Positions 7,289-8,681 of a stretch of 8,681 nucleotides of DNA are shown here, one piece after another (positions within the stretch are counted from its first letter, which is position 1; every line of letters starts with the position of its first letter). The notes under the pieces are model-generated. The model had not been told where the DNA came from. It worked only from the letters and a program-made list of their open reading frames with translations, and did not search any database. Source of the DNA: Verrucomicrobiales bacterium (GTDB taxonomy: Bacteria; Verrucomicrobiota; Verrucomicrobiia; Limisphaerales; UBA11320); assembly GCA_003452185.1 (NCBI GenBank), contig DMJJ01000315.1, forward strand, positions 1 through 8,681. Direction: 5' to 3'. A program made the position numbers and the translations under genes.

Positions 7289-7301
7289 GTATATGCGTCA
7301 A
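7274..7301 (-). promoter_or_regulatory. Candidate arsRC promoter (-35 TTGACG, -10 TATGTT)
   Basis: On the minus strand TTGACG (7301-7296) is followed after 16 bases by TATGTT (7279-7274). Matches to the sigma-70 consensus are 5/6 and 4/6. Transcription would begin near 7267, downstream of the GTG at 7288 and about six bases before the GTG at 7261. If real, arsR starts at 7261 with almost no leader. Prediction from base pattern only. Confidence 0.45.
7283..7298. promoter_or_regulatory. Candidate ArsR operator, inverted repeat ACGCA-N6-TGCGT
   Basis: ACGCA (7283-7287) and TGCGT (7294-7298) are perfect 5-base inverted arms around an AT-rich centre CGTATA. The dyad lies over the spacer of the candidate promoter and touches its -35 box, the position where ArsR/SmtB repressors usually block RNA polymerase. 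It is the only clear dyad in this gap. Confidence 0.45.
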
Positions 7302-7347
7302 TCCATCAAGCAAGGGGTGCAATCTTGGGCGTGGGCCCAGGGAAGGG

Positions 7348-8681
7348 TTATCGGGCCTGAGGGAGGGCGCGGGTCCAGTGGCGCAGGACCCAGAGGGCGT
7401 TCCCCACAAAGCAGGCGACCCCGATGGAGGTGATGCCCCAGGCCGGGGCTGCCCACTCCTCCCGCCCCAGGGCGGCTGCGGTGGCGGTGGCGAGGATTCC
7501 CGCGATGTAGGCAAGGAGTCCGGCCGCCTGCAGGCCCTGGCACGACATGTCAGAGAGTCCGGGGACGGGTGCCTTGCCCGCGACCGGCGCGTAGGTGCGA
7601 AACCAGACGAGAAACGGGAGGATTTTCTGCATCATTCCGAGGATCGCCAGGGTCACCACGCCGAACAGGGCGAGGATCCCGTAAGCCCCCTCGAGCTGCG
7701 CGCTGAACTCGCCCGCCGGGAGCCACGGGGACCCGAGCGCCAGCCCGATGGCCGCCGTGGGCGCGAGGAGGCAGAGGGCGGCGAGGAAGCTGCGAAGGCC
7801 CCAGTCGAGCGGGCCCCGTCGACGCGCTTTGAGAATTGCCCGCATCTCCGCCCCAAAGAGCCCCAGCCCGACGAGAGCCACCCCGGCAAAGAGAAGTTTC
7901 CACGAGCTGCCGAGGGTGATCGTTACCACAAGCCCCGCCACCGCCGTGTTCAGCAGGATCAAGGACGCGAAGGCGCGCCGCTCGCTGCACAGGGTTCCGA
8001 GGGTGAACATCGGCACCAGGCGGTAGGAGACACCCACGATCAGCGTGATGAAGCATCCAAGGATGCCGAGGTGGGCGTGGGCGTGCATCTCGGACATCGG
8101 GGGCCAGAGGTTAATCTGGGGCCAGCACTTGGCGGAGGCGAGGAAGAGTCCGACCAGCATCGTGAGTGTCAGCCAAGTGACGGCGGATCCGATGCCGAAA
8201 CTGACCGGCGTGCGGCGTTCCACCTGTTTCAGGGTGCGGTACAGGTTGTACGCCAGCAGCCCGACGCCGAGCCCGAAGATCGACCCAAAGTGGCCCACTT
8301 GCTTCAGGTTCCAGACCCAGAACATCGCCACCATGCCGGGAACCCCCACCACCTGGCAGAGGAAGTGAATCCGCGCCAGCCGCTCGCTGTGGATCCGGGT
8401 TTCCAGGGCCACCGGGGTGAGCTGGTACACTGCCCCGCTCACGACGCTGACAATGAACCCGAGGACCACCCAGTGGGTGAGGGCGACGATCTGCGGGCTG
8501 TAGTGGTATTGGACCAGGAGCGCCGGGTGGAACAGCAGGTACGCGCCGGCGCTCAGCAGGCAGGCCATCCCGAAGAGCATGAATCGGAGCGGCAGGGTGA
8601 CGTCCGGGGCGTGCACGGCGGCGATGGCCGCCTTGCGGAGCGGGATGTGGCAGTGGCGACCTCCTGCCGCGGAGGAGGTGG
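7348..8681 (-). CDS. 12-helix membrane protein, heme-copper oxidase subunit I / NnrS-like; 5' end possibly beyond the window
   Basis: The first in-frame start codon is GTG 8616 (422 residues), but the frame is open to the window edge and the codons before it (LRKAAIAAVHAP) read as coherent protein, so the start may lie outside. Residues below count from GTG 8616. Twelve hydrophobic segments are visible, beginning near residues 11, 45, 82, 108, 140, 178, 215, 239, 273, 308, 363 and 391. Helix 2 has His48 in LTHWVVLGF and helix 6 begins with MHAHAHLG (His178, 180, 182); His84 and His109 lie in helices 3 and 4. Twelve helices with histidines in helices 2 and 6 recall heme-copper oxidase subunit I and NnrS, but helix 10 (YGILALFG to KILPFLVW) lacks the histidine pair expected of an active oxidase. 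It could bind heme or copper in a sensory, assembly or nitric-oxide-related role; this is inference. It lies 59 bases upstream of arsR on the same strand. Stop is TAA at 7350-7348. Confidence 0.88.
   Translation of the reverse strand, partial: TSSAAGGRHCHIPLRKAAIAAVHAPDVTLPLRFMLFGMACLLSAGAYLLFHPALLVQYHYSPQIVALTHWVVLGFIVSVVSGAVYQLTPVALETRIHSERLARIHFLCQVVGVPGMVAMFWVWNLKQVGHFGSIFGLGVGLLAYNLYRTLKQVERRTPVSFGIGSAVTWLTLTMLVGLFLASAKCWPQINLWPPMSEMHAHAHLGILGCFITLIVGVSYRLVPMFTLGTLCSERRAFASLILLNTAVAGLVVTITLGSSWKLLFAGVALVGLGLFGAEMRAILKARRRGPLDWGLRSFLAALCLLAPTAAIGLALGSPWLPAGEFSAQLEGAYGILALFGVVTLAILGMMQKILPFLVWFRTYAPVAGKAPVPGLSDMSCQGLQAAGLLAYIAGILATATAAALGREEWAAPAWGITSIGVACFVGNALWVLRHWTRALPQAR

Noticed and set aside
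7289..7347. Terminator after the 12-helix gene (TGGGC/GCCCA pair around 7326-7339)
   Set aside because: The stem is only 5 bases and is not followed by a T-run on the minus strand, so no terminator is called.

Overview
This GC-rich window looks like chromosomal DNA of a Gram-negative bacterium, most probably from the Verrucomicrobiota (or the wider PVC group). The clues are a secreted protein ending in the 'TYILQSSTDL..TNWT' type of domain that is common in that phylum, an OmpL-like beta-barrel porin, and a very large glycine/aspartate repeat protein of a kind frequent in PVC bacteria. The assignment is an inference from protein style; there is no rRNA or other phylogenetic marker here.

Left half, + strand (1-6318): three genes run head to tail with stop/start overlaps. 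The first is the 3' part (1331 codons) of a giant RTX-like calcium-binding repeat protein whose 5' end lies outside the window. It overlaps the start of a 342-residue secreted protein (TGATG junction, strong Shine-Dalgarno), which in turn overlaps a 431-residue outer-membrane beta-barrel porin (ATGA junction, no visible Shine-Dalgarno). The arrangement suggests one transcript and translational coupling, hence a cell-surface cassette: extracellular repeat protein, small secreted partner and outer-membrane barrel.

Right half, - strand (6393-8681), convergent with the first block: reading leftward, a 12-helix membrane protein resembling the heme-copper oxidase subunit I / NnrS superfamily (its 5' end may lie beyond the window), then arsR (ArsR/SmtB repressor) and arsC (thioredoxin-type arsenate reductase), which overlap by ATGA. 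A -35/-10-like pair with a 5-bp-arm inverted repeat across its spacer sits at the start of arsR, so arsRC probably has its own autoregulated promoter. No arsenite efflux gene follows arsC in the window.

There are no gene-free stretches over 300 bases. The only intergenic gaps are 6319-6392 (convergent junction) and 7289-7347. I saw no RNA genes, insertion sequences or CRISPR arrays. The most interesting points are the regular ~58-residue super-repeat in the giant protein, the tightly coupled surface cassette, and the three-fold internal repeat of the 12-helix protein, whose third copy has lost the histidine.
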